A stretch of DNA of 43,810 nucleotides, from positions 1 through 43,810 of the forward strand of contig CALURI010000017.1 in the NCBI GenBank assembly GCA_944323135.1, given 5' to 3'. Shown here piece by piece: positions 8,789-16,581 of this stretch. The notes beneath the pieces were generated by a model. That model was not told where the DNA came from. It saw only the letters and a program-made list of their open reading frames with translations, and did not search any database. Made by a program: the position numbers and the translations under genes. Within the stretch, counting starts at the first letter, position 1. Each line of letters opens with the position of its first letter. This DNA is from Candidatus Gastranaerophilales bacterium (GTDB lineage: Bacteria; Cyanobacteriota; Vampirovibrionia; Gastranaerophilales; Gastranaerophilaceae).

Positions 8789-8871
8789 ACTTACCTCACT
8801 TTATAAAAAGTATAATTCAAAATATTAAGATTTGCAAACACTTTAACTAACAAATATAATAAAAAAAGCTC

Positions 8872-9540
8872 TTATCTTATATCCAAAAATTTATGCACTT
8901 GCGGAATTAATCTGACTTTATCATATTTTTCAACAAATTTATCCAAAATTTTAGCTGCAAAATCTTTATTTACTGACATTTTATCACCAATCATCTCTGG
9001 TTGTAGAATTAGTTCAATACCATATTTTTTGCCTAATTCACAGCATTTTTCAATTTCGCTATCAGTAATTTTAGAATTAAAGACAACTTTTGCAAAAGTT
9101 TCCACACCTGAACAATTTTTAAAAAATTTATCGTGGAATTTGTATAAATCTTTTATACCTGTTGCGCTCTCAAGCTTGATATCAGCAGAAACAATATCAA
9201 CAAAAGGTTTAATTTCCAAAAATTTGTCAGCCAAAGTCGCATTTGTTTCAAGATAAATTTTCTTATTAACAAGAGGTAAAAATTCCTTTAAAAAGTCCAC
9301 TGACAGTAAAGGCTCACCGCCTGTTAAAGAAACTGAATGAACTTTATCACAAGAATTAACTCTGTCTGCCAAATCACAAGGTTTAAGCTCCTCATATGAA
9401 CTTTCTGAAGAAAATTCCGTATCACAATAATTACATTTTAAATTACAATTACAAAATCTTATAAATAGCTGTTTATAACCTACATAAGGGCCTTCACCCT
9501 GAATTGATTCAAATATTTCTTTAATTTTTACACTATTCAT
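8872..9540 (-). CDS. queE: 7-carboxy-7-deazaguanine synthase QueE (radical SAM)
   Basis: Radical SAM enzyme that contracts carboxy-tetrahydropterin to the 7-deazaguanine ring in queuosine (preQ0) synthesis. The N-terminal [12 protein letters not shown] and the cluster-binding [11 protein letters not shown] (CxxxCxxC) are typical, followed by [10 protein letters not shown], the SAM-binding GGEP motif. The 222-aa length suits the family. The start overlaps the end of the dnaJ-like gene by eight bases. The other queuosine genes are not in the window. Confidence 0.93.
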   Translation of the reverse strand: MNSVKIKEIFESIQGEGPYVGYKQLFIRFCNCNLKCNYCDTEFSSESSYEELKPCDLADRVNSCDKVHSVSLTGGEPLLSVDFLKEFLPLVNKKIYLETNATLADKFLEIKPFVDIVSADIKLESATGIKDLYKFHDKFFKNCSGVETFAKVVFNSKITDSEIEKCCELGKKYGIELILQPEMIGDKMSVNKDFAAKILDKFVEKYDKVRLIPQVHKFLDIR

Positions 9541-10558
9541 TTAACAAATTCTCTCTTATATTATTATTTGATGATATTTTTTTTAATTTTTCATAAAGTC
9601 TTATTTCATCATCTGACAAAGAACAAGGAATTTCAATATGCACAATAATAATCATATCTCCGGAATTTCCGTTGCGCTTTACACCTTGACCTGCAAGACG
9701 AAATTTTTGGCCAGAATGAGTTTTAGGAGGGATTTTCAAGCTTAATCTACTGTCAAATGACGGAATGGTTATATTAGCACCTAAAACAGCTTCAAAAGGA
9801 GTTATAGGAACATTATAAATAATATTGTTTTCATCAAAAGATATTCTATTATTCGGTTGAATTTTAATTTTTATATATAAATCGCCATTTTTACCACCGG
9901 ATTTTCCATACTCTCCTTCTCCGACAATACGCAATTTAGTTCCATTTTTAACATTTTTAGGGATATTCACCGTAATCTTTCTATGTTCTGATTTTTCCCC
10001 GCTTCCTTTACATTCACTACAAATTGAACCGTTAATAAATTTTCTACCTTTGCATTTTGGGCATTCCGATGAATGCACAACATTTATTATACGTTCTGCA
10101 CCAGCTAATGCTTCTTTTAGAGTAATTGAAATTTCTTCAAATAAATCAGAACCGCGCTTTGGAATTTGCTCCGCTTTTTTTTGCTTTGATTTCGTTGAAA
10201 ATTCATCAAAAAATTCATTAATTTTTTTAGAGAAATCTTCTTTTGACATTTTAGGCTCGGTATATGTTTTAGAAGATGTTTGTTTTTTATACTCACTTTG
10301 AGCTTTTTGAGAAGATGTATGTTGTTGCTGTTTATTCTCTTTATAAGAAGATTTAAAAAATCCGTTTATAGTATCATATTGAATTCTTTTCTTAGCATCA
10401 GATAATACCTCATAGGCTTCAGTAATATCTTTAAATTGATCAGTCCCGTACGGATTAACATCCGGATGAAATTTCCGTGCTAATTTCCTGTATGCAGACT
10501 TAATCTCCGCATCAGAACTGTCAGGTGTAACTCCAAGAATTGAATAATAGTTTTTCAT
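9533..10558 (-). CDS. DnaJ-family co-chaperone with a half-size zinc finger
   Basis: Stimulates a DnaK-type chaperone. The J domain occupies residues 1-65 with the HPD motif (KFHPDVNP). A linker rich in Lys, Ser and Gln follows. The zinc region, about residues 165-190, has only two CxxCxGxG-like repeats (CPKCKGRKF and CSECKGSG), where canonical DnaJ has four. The two C-terminal beta domains are present ([41 protein letters not shown]). At 341 aa it is shorter than DnaJ and longer than CbpA. It lies between the PurD-like gene (21-base gap) and queE (overlap), so it looks like the middle gene of an operon. It is probably a paralogue, not the main dnaJ. Confidence 0.85.
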   Translation of the reverse strand: MKNYYSILGVTPDSSDAEIKSAYRKLARKFHPDVNPYGTDQFKDITEAYEVLSDAKKRIQYDTINGFFKSSYKENKQQQHTSSQKAQSEYKKQTSSKTYTEPKMSKEDFSKKINEFFDEFSTKSKQKKAEQIPKRGSDLFEEISITLKEALAGAERIINVVHSSECPKCKGRKFINGSICSECKGSGEKSEHRKITVNIPKNVKNGTKLRIVGEGEYGKSGGKNGDLYIKIKIQPNNRISFDENNIIYNVPITPFEAVLGANITIPSFDSRLSLKIPPKTHSGQKFRLAGQGVKRNGNSGDMIIIVHIEIPCSLSDDEIRLYEKLKKISSNNNIRENLLNE

Positions 10559-10579
10559 ATATTCATATATAATGAAGTT

Positions 10580-11824
10580 TTAAAAATTTTCAACCTGCTC
10601 ACAAATATCATTACGGTACTTTTTACCGTCAAATTTTATCACATCAATATCTTCATATAGGTGTTTACAAGCACGAGAAAGAGTTTTAGCCGTTCTTGTT
10701 AACACAAAATTCTTCCCCTTAACAGTTTCATACTCAAGATATTTATTTTGAATAACTCCAAAATTTGCTATATCAGATTCTACAAGTTCCAAACCTTCAA
10801 TAATTTTCCCTTCTTGTCTTGATGAAAGGACACAGGAAACAGATGAACTATCTGACACATTTAATACATTATAATCATCTGCGAAAGAACCTACTGCACA
10901 TGCTTCAAACAGGTTTAATAAATTTTCATCAACCAAATTTAAAACAGCATCAGCATCATGATCACCCAAAAATGGTTTAAAATTCAAAACCACATACTCT
11001 CCATCAGGCATCAAAACACAATCAATACCCAAAATTCCCAAATATGGAGTTTCTTTTCTTTCGAGAGCTTGAAGAACTTTTTGAACAACATCTGTCATAA
11101 TAGAATTTTCAATTTCTTTAGATACTTTATAATCAGGTGTATAAGCTCCAACACCAGAAGTTAAAATCCCGCCGTCGCCGTTTTCCATAAACTTATAATT
11201 AGCAACACTCATCAAAGGCAAAGCACTGTATCCGTCAGTAACCGCATAAAATGTAAATTCATGTCCATAGACATAATCTTCAAGAACAACTTTCTTTTCA
11301 TCTTTATTAAACAAATCTTCTACAAAAGTTTTTGCATTAATAAAAGTTGAGCAGACAAGTCGATCAGCCGTATTTAAGTTTTCATCAGCTCTAATAACCT
11401 GTGGCATATTTGCAGTTTTCAAATAATCAACAGCCAACTGAAGTTTATCAAAAATAGCAAATTTTGGCGTTGGAATTCTTAGCTTATACAAAAATCTTTT
11501 GCCGGCAGATCTGCTTATGGAAAACAAAGCACTCTGAGCACTTGGCGCAAAAATAAGCTGACCATTTGCTTGAAAAACTCCTGCAATATCATTTTTAATC
11601 GCAACCTCAGAAGATGCAATCGTCAAATCAATAGCATTTTCAAAAACAAATTCTAAAATTTCCTGCACTTTATCTTCTCTGATATCAACACAGTTAGCAA
11701 TGTCCTTCATTGAAGGATTACCGGGAATTACAAATATTTCACACCCGTATAACGAAAGTTTTCTTGCAAGTGCATATTCTTTAGCAGAATTTCCAACAAT
11801 TAGAATTTTTTTTAATTTATTCAT
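10580..11824 (-). CDS. ATP-grasp protein, degenerate PurD (GAR synthetase) paralogue
   Basis: The fold and motif order match phosphoribosylamine-glycine ligase: ILIVGNSAKEYALARKL at the N-terminus (GGxGREHALxxKL in PurD), APSAQSALFSISRSAGKRFLYKLRIPTPKF, VVLEDYVYGHEFT, and a C-terminal small domain. Several PurD signatures are altered: KADGLAAGKGV reads RADENLNTADRLV, NTGGMGAY reads LTSGVGAYTP, and NxRFGDPE reads NFKPFLGDHD. The enzyme may be inactive or use another substrate. The ATG at 11824 (MNKLKK) is chosen over one 18 bases upstream because a TATAAT box ends six bases before it. It is followed at 21 bases by the dnaJ-like gene. Confidence 0.72.
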   Translation of the reverse strand: MNKLKKILIVGNSAKEYALARKLSLYGCEIFVIPGNPSMKDIANCVDIREDKVQEILEFVFENAIDLTIASSEVAIKNDIAGVFQANGQLIFAPSAQSALFSISRSAGKRFLYKLRIPTPKFAIFDKLQLAVDYLKTANMPQVIRADENLNTADRLVCSTFINAKTFVEDLFNKDEKKVVLEDYVYGHEFTFYAVTDGYSALPLMSVANYKFMENGDGGILTSGVGAYTPDYKVSKEIENSIMTDVVQKVLQALERKETPYLGILGIDCVLMPDGEYVVLNFKPFLGDHDADAVLNLVDENLLNLFEACAVGSFADDYNVLNVSDSSSVSCVLSSRQEGKIIEGLELVESDIANFGVIQNKYLEYETVKGKNFVLTRTAKTLSRACKHLYEDIDVIKFDGKKYRNDICEQVENF

Positions 11825-11836
11825 AACGGTATTATA
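11825..11836 (-). promoter_or_regulatory. -10 box placed for a leaderless start of the PurD-like gene
   Basis: On the minus strand TATAAT is followed by ACCGTT and then the ATG. That leaves six bases between the hexamer and the start codon, so the transcript would begin at the ATG. No Shine-Dalgarno sequence is present. Confidence 0.5.
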
Positions 11837-11901
11837 TAACAAAAAATAATAATCTAAATAAATGATTTTGTTAAGTTATTTTAAAATTTTAATAAAATAT
11901 A

Positions 11902-11910
11902 TGCTATAAT
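11902..11910 (+). promoter_or_regulatory. Extended -10 element TGCTATAAT for the 75-aa gene
   Basis: A perfect TG-N-TATAAT lies 52 bases before the start codon of the plus-strand small gene, giving a normal leader with a GTGAGG ribosome site. It shares the intergenic region with the divergent PurD-like gene. Confidence 0.6.
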
Positions 11911-11962
11911 AATGACGAAATAAAATTAATAATTAAATTATAAATTGTATAGTGAGGTTAAA

Positions 11963-12190
11963 ATGGCAGGTATTGCAAATTTATTATCACAAATGTTCAT
12001 TCCCCAAACGACTCAGGTCACAGTACCTGTTCGAGATTCTGATCCATACAGTAATAATCCGTTTGTAAATTATAAAGGGAATAGCCTAAATAATTACGGA
12101 AAAAATTCTCCGGTAAGAGGTGGTTACTTTGCAGGTTATTATAATGGGAAACAAAATATAGTAGGTCAACGCTTGTTTATAGAGGTATAG
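11963..12190 (+). CDS. Small 75-aa protein of unknown function
   Basis: GTGAGG seven bases upstream fixes the ATG that gives MAGIANLLSQ. An in-frame ATG 18 bases earlier overlaps that ribosome site. The product begins with a short hydrophobic stretch and then is rich in Asn, Gly and Tyr (YNNPF-like, GGYFAGYYNGK), with no Cys and no catalytic motif. It could be a small surface or structural protein. The nearby prepilin genes have their own strong promoter, so co-transcription is not required. Confidence 0.6.
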   Translation: MAGIANLLSQMFIPQTTQVTVPVRDSDPYSNNPFVNYKGNSLNNYGKNSPVRGGYFAGYYNGKQNIVGQRLFIEV

Positions 12191-12208
12191 TTTATAGGCT
12201 TTTAACAA

Positions 12209-12237
12209 TTGACATAATTTATAAAACACGTTATAAT
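12209..12237 (+). promoter_or_regulatory. Consensus sigma-70 promoter upstream of the prepilin genes
   Basis: TTGACA and TATAAT both match consensus exactly and are separated by 17 bases. The start codon of the first prepilin lies 33 bases beyond the -10 box. This is the strongest promoter seen in the window and implies high expression of the pilin-like pair. Confidence 0.85.
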
Positions 12238-12270
12238 AAGAGAAGAAATAAGAAAGCAGATAGAGATTTT

Positions 12271-12999
12271 ATGGATAAAAAAATTTTTTGGGGATTTTCA
12301 CTTGCAGAAGTATTAATTGCTATCGCAATAATAGGTATTATTGCCGCAATAACAATTCCTGGAGTTATTACAAATTATAATAAAAAAATTCTCCTTACAC
12401 AACTTCAAAAAAATTATAAAGAATTAGGAGAATCATTACTTATACTAAAAACAGAAAATTATCAAAAAGGATTGTACGGTTCAATTTTAAACAAAAAGGC
12501 TTCCGTATCTCTTGCTAATTCCGCAGGTAAATTTTTAACAAATTATTATAATGTAACTCAAAATTGCACAACAGATACTCAACCTTGTTTTGCAGATAAA
12601 TATGCTGATATCAAAACAATGACTGACACAGACTTTGAATGTGAGGGATATTCTGTTAACGTATCAGGCGGTGCAGCAATATGTATAATTCCGGCATCGA
12701 TAACTGAAGAAGAAGTAGCTGATTCTACAGGTGCAATAACTAAACACGAAACTAAAAATCCTGCAATTGTATATATTGATGTAAATGGACAAGAAGATCC
12801 TAATATTGGCGGACGTGATATGTTTACATTTAATATTTATGAAGATTTTACTATCGAAGAAATTGATCCTGCATCTACTGATCCAACTTCATTAGATACA
12901 GAAAGAGAATCATTATATAATGACAATTGTTTAACTTCTTCCATAGGAAAAGGGTGTTTCTCTAAAATACTTAATGACAATTGGGAAATGAATTATTAA
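12271..12999 (+). CDS. Type IV prepilin-like protein (pseudopilin), first of two
   Basis: Carries a class III signal: a short charged leader MDKKIFWG, cleavage expected after Gly8, then FSLAEVLIAIAIIGIIAAITIPG, with Glu at mature position +5 and a hydrophobic helix. PilD-type peptidase would cut and methylate it, and it would join a type IV pilus or type II-like system. The globular part (242 aa in all) ends in VNGQEDPNIGGRDMF and a Cys-containing block (CLTSSIGKGC...NDNWEMNY). Both blocks are shared with the next gene. Four other cysteines may form disulfides outside the membrane. No assembly ATPase is in the window. Confidence 0.88.
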   Translation: MDKKIFWGFSLAEVLIAIAIIGIIAAITIPGVITNYNKKILLTQLQKNYKELGESLLILKTENYQKGLYGSILNKKASVSLANSAGKFLTNYYNVTQNCTTDTQPCFADKYADIKTMTDTDFECEGYSVNVSGGAAICIIPASITEEEVADSTGAITKHETKNPAIVYIDVNGQEDPNIGGRDMFTFNIYEDFTIEEIDPASTDPTSLDTERESLYNDNCLTSSIGKGCFSKILNDNWEMNY

Positions 13000-13024
13000 T
13001 AATAAAGCGAAAGGTATTAATAAT

Positions 13025-13660
13025 ATGAAAAAAATGTTTGCTTTTACTCTTACTGAAGTTTTAATAACTTTAAGTATTATTGGAGTTATTTCAGCTCTGA
13101 CTGTTCCGACATTGGTAAATAATTATCAAAAAAAAGCGGAAGTTGTCCAAATTAGAAAAATTATGAATGACATTCAAAGTGCAATTGATATGTACATAAC
13201 TGAAGAAGGAAAATCAAAATTTTCTGCAACACCTTATTATAAAGACAATATCAATAATTTAATAATAAATAAGTTAAAATACGTAAAATCTTGTGCTGCA
13301 AACACAACCGGATGTTTTGCTTCTGAAGTTTATATGCCTATTGATTCCGGCGACTCTGAAGAGTTCAAATGTCCCGGTGTTTCATATTTACTTGCAAATT
13401 CTGCTGCAATTTGTATGGTTAAAAAAGCAACTGGTATAATTACTGTAAATGTAGATGTAAACGGGCAAGAAGGTCCTAATATCGGAGGCAGAGACATGTT
13501 TGAATTTTATATAAATAGTTTGGGAGAAATCCGTTATTGTTCGAATGGGACAAATTCTGGCGGACCTTGTGACACTGAAAAAAATGGATGTACAAGTTCC
13601 AATATCGGTAAAGGCTGTATAAAAGCTTTAGTTGATAATGCTTGGGTTATGGATTATTAA
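13025..13660 (+). CDS. Type IV prepilin-like protein, second of two
   Basis: The leader MKKMFA is followed by FTLTEVLITLSIIGVISALTVP, the methylation-type helix with Glu5. The residue before the cut is Ala, not the usual Gly. The body repeats the neighbour's pattern (VNGQEGPNIGGRDMF, then CTSSNIGKGC...DNAWVMDY), so the two genes are a diverged tandem duplicate. It lies 25 bases after the first and shares its promoter. A bidirectional terminator follows. Confidence 0.88.
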   Translation: MKKMFAFTLTEVLITLSIIGVISALTVPTLVNNYQKKAEVVQIRKIMNDIQSAIDMYITEEGKSKFSATPYYKDNINNLIINKLKYVKSCAANTTGCFASEVYMPIDSGDSEEFKCPGVSYLLANSAAICMVKKATGIITVNVDVNGQEGPNIGGRDMFEFYINSLGEIRYCSNGTNSGGPCDTEKNGCTSSNIGKGCIKALVDNAWVMDY

Positions 13661-13690
13661 TAAATAATTAAATAAATAACAAATATTACA

Positions 13691-13727
13691 AAAAATCGTT
13701 AAGTTAATTATTTAACGATTTTTTTGT
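13691..13727. terminator. Bidirectional intrinsic terminator between convergent genes
   Basis: AAAAATCGTTAA (13691-13702) pairs with TTAACGATTTTT (13712-13723), with a nine-base loop. T-runs on both strands let it end the prepilin transcript and the minus-strand flippase gene. The stop codon of the latter (13712-13714) is part of the stem. Confidence 0.85.
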
Positions 13728-14614
13728 ATAAAAAATAATGTACCCAAAAGACTTGTTACAAGTATTACAAGATTCCAGCATAAAACAAATACAATAGCAA
13801 CAGATGGAGTTATGTTAATTAAATTTAAAATATAAATATAAGCTGCTTCTTTTATACCGATACCGTTAAAAGATATTGGTAACGAAGCTGCAAACGCTGT
13901 TAACGGATAAAGAATCAAGTAATAAGAACTATTAATATCAAGATGTAAATCTTTTCCTATTAATATGTGAATACAAATCACTAATATATGAAAAACCAGA
14001 GATAATAATAATACAGGAACAATTGATTTATTAAAAAATAAACTACTATAATTTATAATCTTAGTTAATAAAAAATTTTTTATATTATTCTTACATTTTA
14101 TAAGAATTGCAACTATACCTATACAAATTAAAGTTGTTATAAATCCAGCTATTATTAGATATTTTAAAATATTACAAAGTCCTTCAAAACAGAAAATCCC
14201 GAAAAATGCTAAACAAATAAGCACAAATACGCCGCTAAACCTATCAAAAATAACAGAAACAAAGGCTCTTTCAAATGGATTCTCCAAATTGTTACAATCA
14301 CGAAGATACACCATTTTCATAATATCACCGCCTACATTTGTGGGTAAAAATGAATTATAAAACATACCTTTAAAATAGAATTTAATAAAAGAGAAAAAAC
14401 TGCCACTAAAGCTCAATTTATTTGCTATAATCTTCCACTTAAAAGCACTGATAATTTGTCCTGCAATATAAATTAAAACCAGCAGCAAAAAAATCTTTAT
14501 ACTAATAAGAGAAAGCGTTTTTAAACATAAATCAACATCAATTGAATAAAACAAAAGACATAAAATAATTATACTAACAATTAACTTAAACCAAATTTTT
14601 GCCTTTACTTGCAT
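13712..14614 (-). CDS. Lysylphosphatidylglycerol synthase transmembrane / AglD-like flippase family protein
   Basis: An integral membrane protein of 300 aa with about seven to eight hydrophobic segments. LPTNVGGDIMKMVYLRD in the first third and SFNGIGIKEAAY near the end are the two signatures of the LPG_synthase_TM (UPF0104/YbhN) family. Members move or help to move lipids and lipid-linked sugars. It lies ten bases after a polyprenyl-phosphate glycosyltransferase gene on the same strand, so flipping of the lipid-linked sugar made by that enzyme is the likely job. The specific substrate cannot be told. Confidence 0.82.
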   Translation of the reverse strand: MQVKAKIWFKLIVSIIILCLLFYSIDVDLCLKTLSLISIKIFLLLVLIYIAGQIISAFKWKIIANKLSFSGSFFSFIKFYFKGMFYNSFLPTNVGGDIMKMVYLRDCNNLENPFERAFVSVIFDRFSGVFVLICLAFFGIFCFEGLCNILKYLIIAGFITTLICIGIVAILIKCKNNIKNFLLTKIINYSSLFFNKSIVPVLLLSLVFHILVICIHILIGKDLHLDINSSYYLILYPLTAFAASLPISFNGIGIKEAAYIYILNLINITPSVAIVFVLCWNLVILVTSLLGTLFFIQKNR

Positions 14615-14624
14615 AAAACAATTC

Positions 14625-15554
14625 CTAAATAATATTTTTTATTTTATAAACTCTCTTATCTGAAAACTCGTAATAATTTCTCATTAACAATTCAGCCAAA
14701 ATACCAATTAAGAGAGCCGTAAAGGCAAAACCTAAAAATAACCAGCCAACAAGAAACAAAACCAAAAATGTATATATAAATTCAGCACCAAAACTTAGAA
14801 TTAAAGTAACAAGTGAAATCAAAAATAAAATAAAAGCACAACCGCCAAAAAATTGTATAGGCCTATCTGCAAATTTTTGTAAAAAAGTTATAGTACATAA
14901 ATCTAAAATAACTCTTAAAGTTCTTGAAAGGTTATACTTACTTTTCCCGAATATTCTTTTATGATGATTAACTTCAATTTCAGCAAAATTTGTACCACCG
15001 CTATATATAGATACCATTACAGGAATAAATCGATGAAGTTCTCCATACAACCTGACCTTTTTTAATAATTCAGCGTTATAAACCTTTAAAGTGCAGCCGA
15101 AATCATGAAGTTTAATTCCAGTTAAATGAGAAATAATAAAATTAGCGACTTTAGAAGGCAATACTCTGATAATATTATCTTGTCTACCTTTTCTCCAGCC
15201 ACTGACTAAATCAAAACCATTATCATACAATTCAATCATTTTTTTTATATCTTTTGGATCATTTTGCAAATCAGCATCTAAAGGAATAATAACATCCCCA
15301 CAAGCCAAATCAAAACCTGCTTGTAACGCAGCAGATTGTCCATAATTCTTCATAAAATTAATTATTCTTATGTGCTCATCATCAGCCAACTGATTTAAAA
15401 TTTTTAAAGAATCATCAGTCGAGCCATCATTAACATAAATAATCTCATAATTATACCCAAATTCAACTAATACAGGGCAAATTTGTTCATTCAACTTTGC
15501 AATATTCTCTTCTTCGTTATATACCGGAATAATTATAGATAAAAAATGTAACAT
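14625..15554 (-). CDS. Glycosyltransferase family 2, polyprenyl-phosphate sugar synthase (GtrB/DPM1-like)
   Basis: Expected to move a hexose or similar sugar from a nucleotide donor to undecaprenyl phosphate on the cytoplasmic face. The GT-A domain starts at once (SIIIPVYNEEENI), with VNDGSTDDS, LDADLQNDP (the DxD-type metal site) and GWRKGRQDN. Two hydrophobic segments at about residues 225-285 form the C-terminal anchor seen in GtrB/ArnC-type enzymes. The 309-aa length is normal. The gene is divergent from a UDP-sugar epimerase. The lipid-linked sugar would feed the GT39-type transferases at 16565 and 18287. Confidence 0.9.
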   Translation of the reverse strand: MLHFLSIIIPVYNEEENIAKLNEQICPVLVEFGYNYEIIYVNDGSTDDSLKILNQLADDEHIRIINFMKNYGQSAALQAGFDLACGDVIIPLDADLQNDPKDIKKMIELYDNGFDLVSGWRKGRQDNIIRVLPSKVANFIISHLTGIKLHDFGCTLKVYNAELLKKVRLYGELHRFIPVMVSIYSGGTNFAEIEVNHHKRIFGKSKYNLSRTLRVILDLCTITFLQKFADRPIQFFGGCAFILFLISLVTLILSFGAEFIYTFLVLFLVGWLFLGFAFTALLIGILAELLMRNYYEFSDKRVYKIKNII

Positions 15555-15561
15555 TTAGCTA

Positions 15562-15607
15562 TTTCTCAATTTTATGATAACATAATATTAACCTAAAAAT
15601 TGAGAAA
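15562..15607. promoter_or_regulatory. Perfect 12-bp inverted repeat in a divergent promoter region
   Basis: TTTCTCAATTTT (15562-15573) and AAAATTGAGAAA (15596-15607) are exact reverse complements 22 bases apart, about two helical turns. They lie between the GT2 gene (minus) and the epimerase gene (plus), a fitting position for one regulator that controls both transcripts. Confidence 0.5.
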
Positions 15608-15630
15608 ATACAAATAATATGGAAGATTTT

Positions 15631-16581
15631 ATGCAAACATATCTTATAACAGGAGGAGCAGGTTTTATAGGTGCAAATTTAATTGCCAAACTTATACCTA
15701 ACAACCGTATAATTTGTATTGATAATTTTAACAATTATTATAACCCTGAAATTAAAGAAAATAATATAAAAAAATTTATAAATAATAAAAATTTTAAACT
15801 TTATCGAGAAGATATCTGCAATCTTGAAAAAATTGATACAATCTTTAAAGAAAATAAACCTGATTATATAATTCATCTTGCGGCAAAAGCAGGAGTCAGA
15901 GATACTTCATCCCCGCATTTATACGCCAATACAAATATTACAGGGACTATAAAGATACTTGAAACTGCAAAAAAATATAATATAAAAAAAATTATTGCTG
16001 CCTCATCTAGCTCTGTTTACGGAAACAAAAGTGGGGAAAAATTCACAGAAGATATGAAAACAGACAGACCTGTATCTATATATGCCGCAACTAAAATAGC
16101 TTCAGAAAATTTATGTTATGCATACTCACACCTTTTTAACCTTAAAATAATTTGCCTAAGATTTTTTACTGTTTATGGTCCAATGCAGCGACCCGATATG
16201 GCTATTCACAAATTTACAAAATGCATATCCGAAAATCAACCGCTTCAGATATTTGGCGATGGAGAAACAGCCAGAGATTACACATACATTGATGATATTA
16301 TCGAAGGTATTATAAAATGTATAGATTATGATACTGATTTTGAAATCTTTAATCTCGGTTCAGGAAATGTTGTTAAACTAAATTATCTAATAAAATTACT
16401 CTCTGAAAAAATGAATAAAAATGCAAAAATAACATATAATCCGCTTCCTAAAACTGATGTATTATATACCGCATCAGACATATCAAAAGCAAGAAAACTG
16501 CTGGGCTATAATCCTGAAACACAAATTGAACAAGGCATTGAAAAATTTGTAAATTGGTTTAATAATGAAAAAATTTATTGA
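15631..16581 (+). CDS. NAD-dependent nucleotide-sugar epimerase/dehydratase
   Basis: An extended short-chain dehydrogenase of the GalE / UDP-glucuronate 4-epimerase group. The Rossmann motif ITGGAGFIG is at the N-terminus, then HLAAKAGVR, ASSSSVYG and the catalytic YAATK (YxxxK), with RFFTVYGPMQRPDMA and the substrate-site FGDGETARDYTYIDDI. AGVRDTS and the PMQRPDMA block favour UDP-glucuronate or related 4-epimerases. The ATG at 15631 (MQTYLITGG) is preferred to one 12 bases earlier because GGAAG is correctly spaced before it. It overlaps the next gene by 17 bases and should supply its sugar donor pathway. Confidence 0.88.
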   Translation: MQTYLITGGAGFIGANLIAKLIPNNRIICIDNFNNYYNPEIKENNIKKFINNKNFKLYREDICNLEKIDTIFKENKPDYIIHLAAKAGVRDTSSPHLYANTNITGTIKILETAKKYNIKKIIAASSSSVYGNKSGEKFTEDMKTDRPVSIYAATKIASENLCYAYSHLFNLKIICLRFFTVYGPMQRPDMAIHKFTKCISENQPLQIFGDGETARDYTYIDDIIEGIIKCIDYDTDFEIFNLGSGNVVKLNYLIKLLSEKMNKNAKITYNPLPKTDVLYTASDISKARKLLGYNPETQIEQGIEKFVNWFNNEKIY

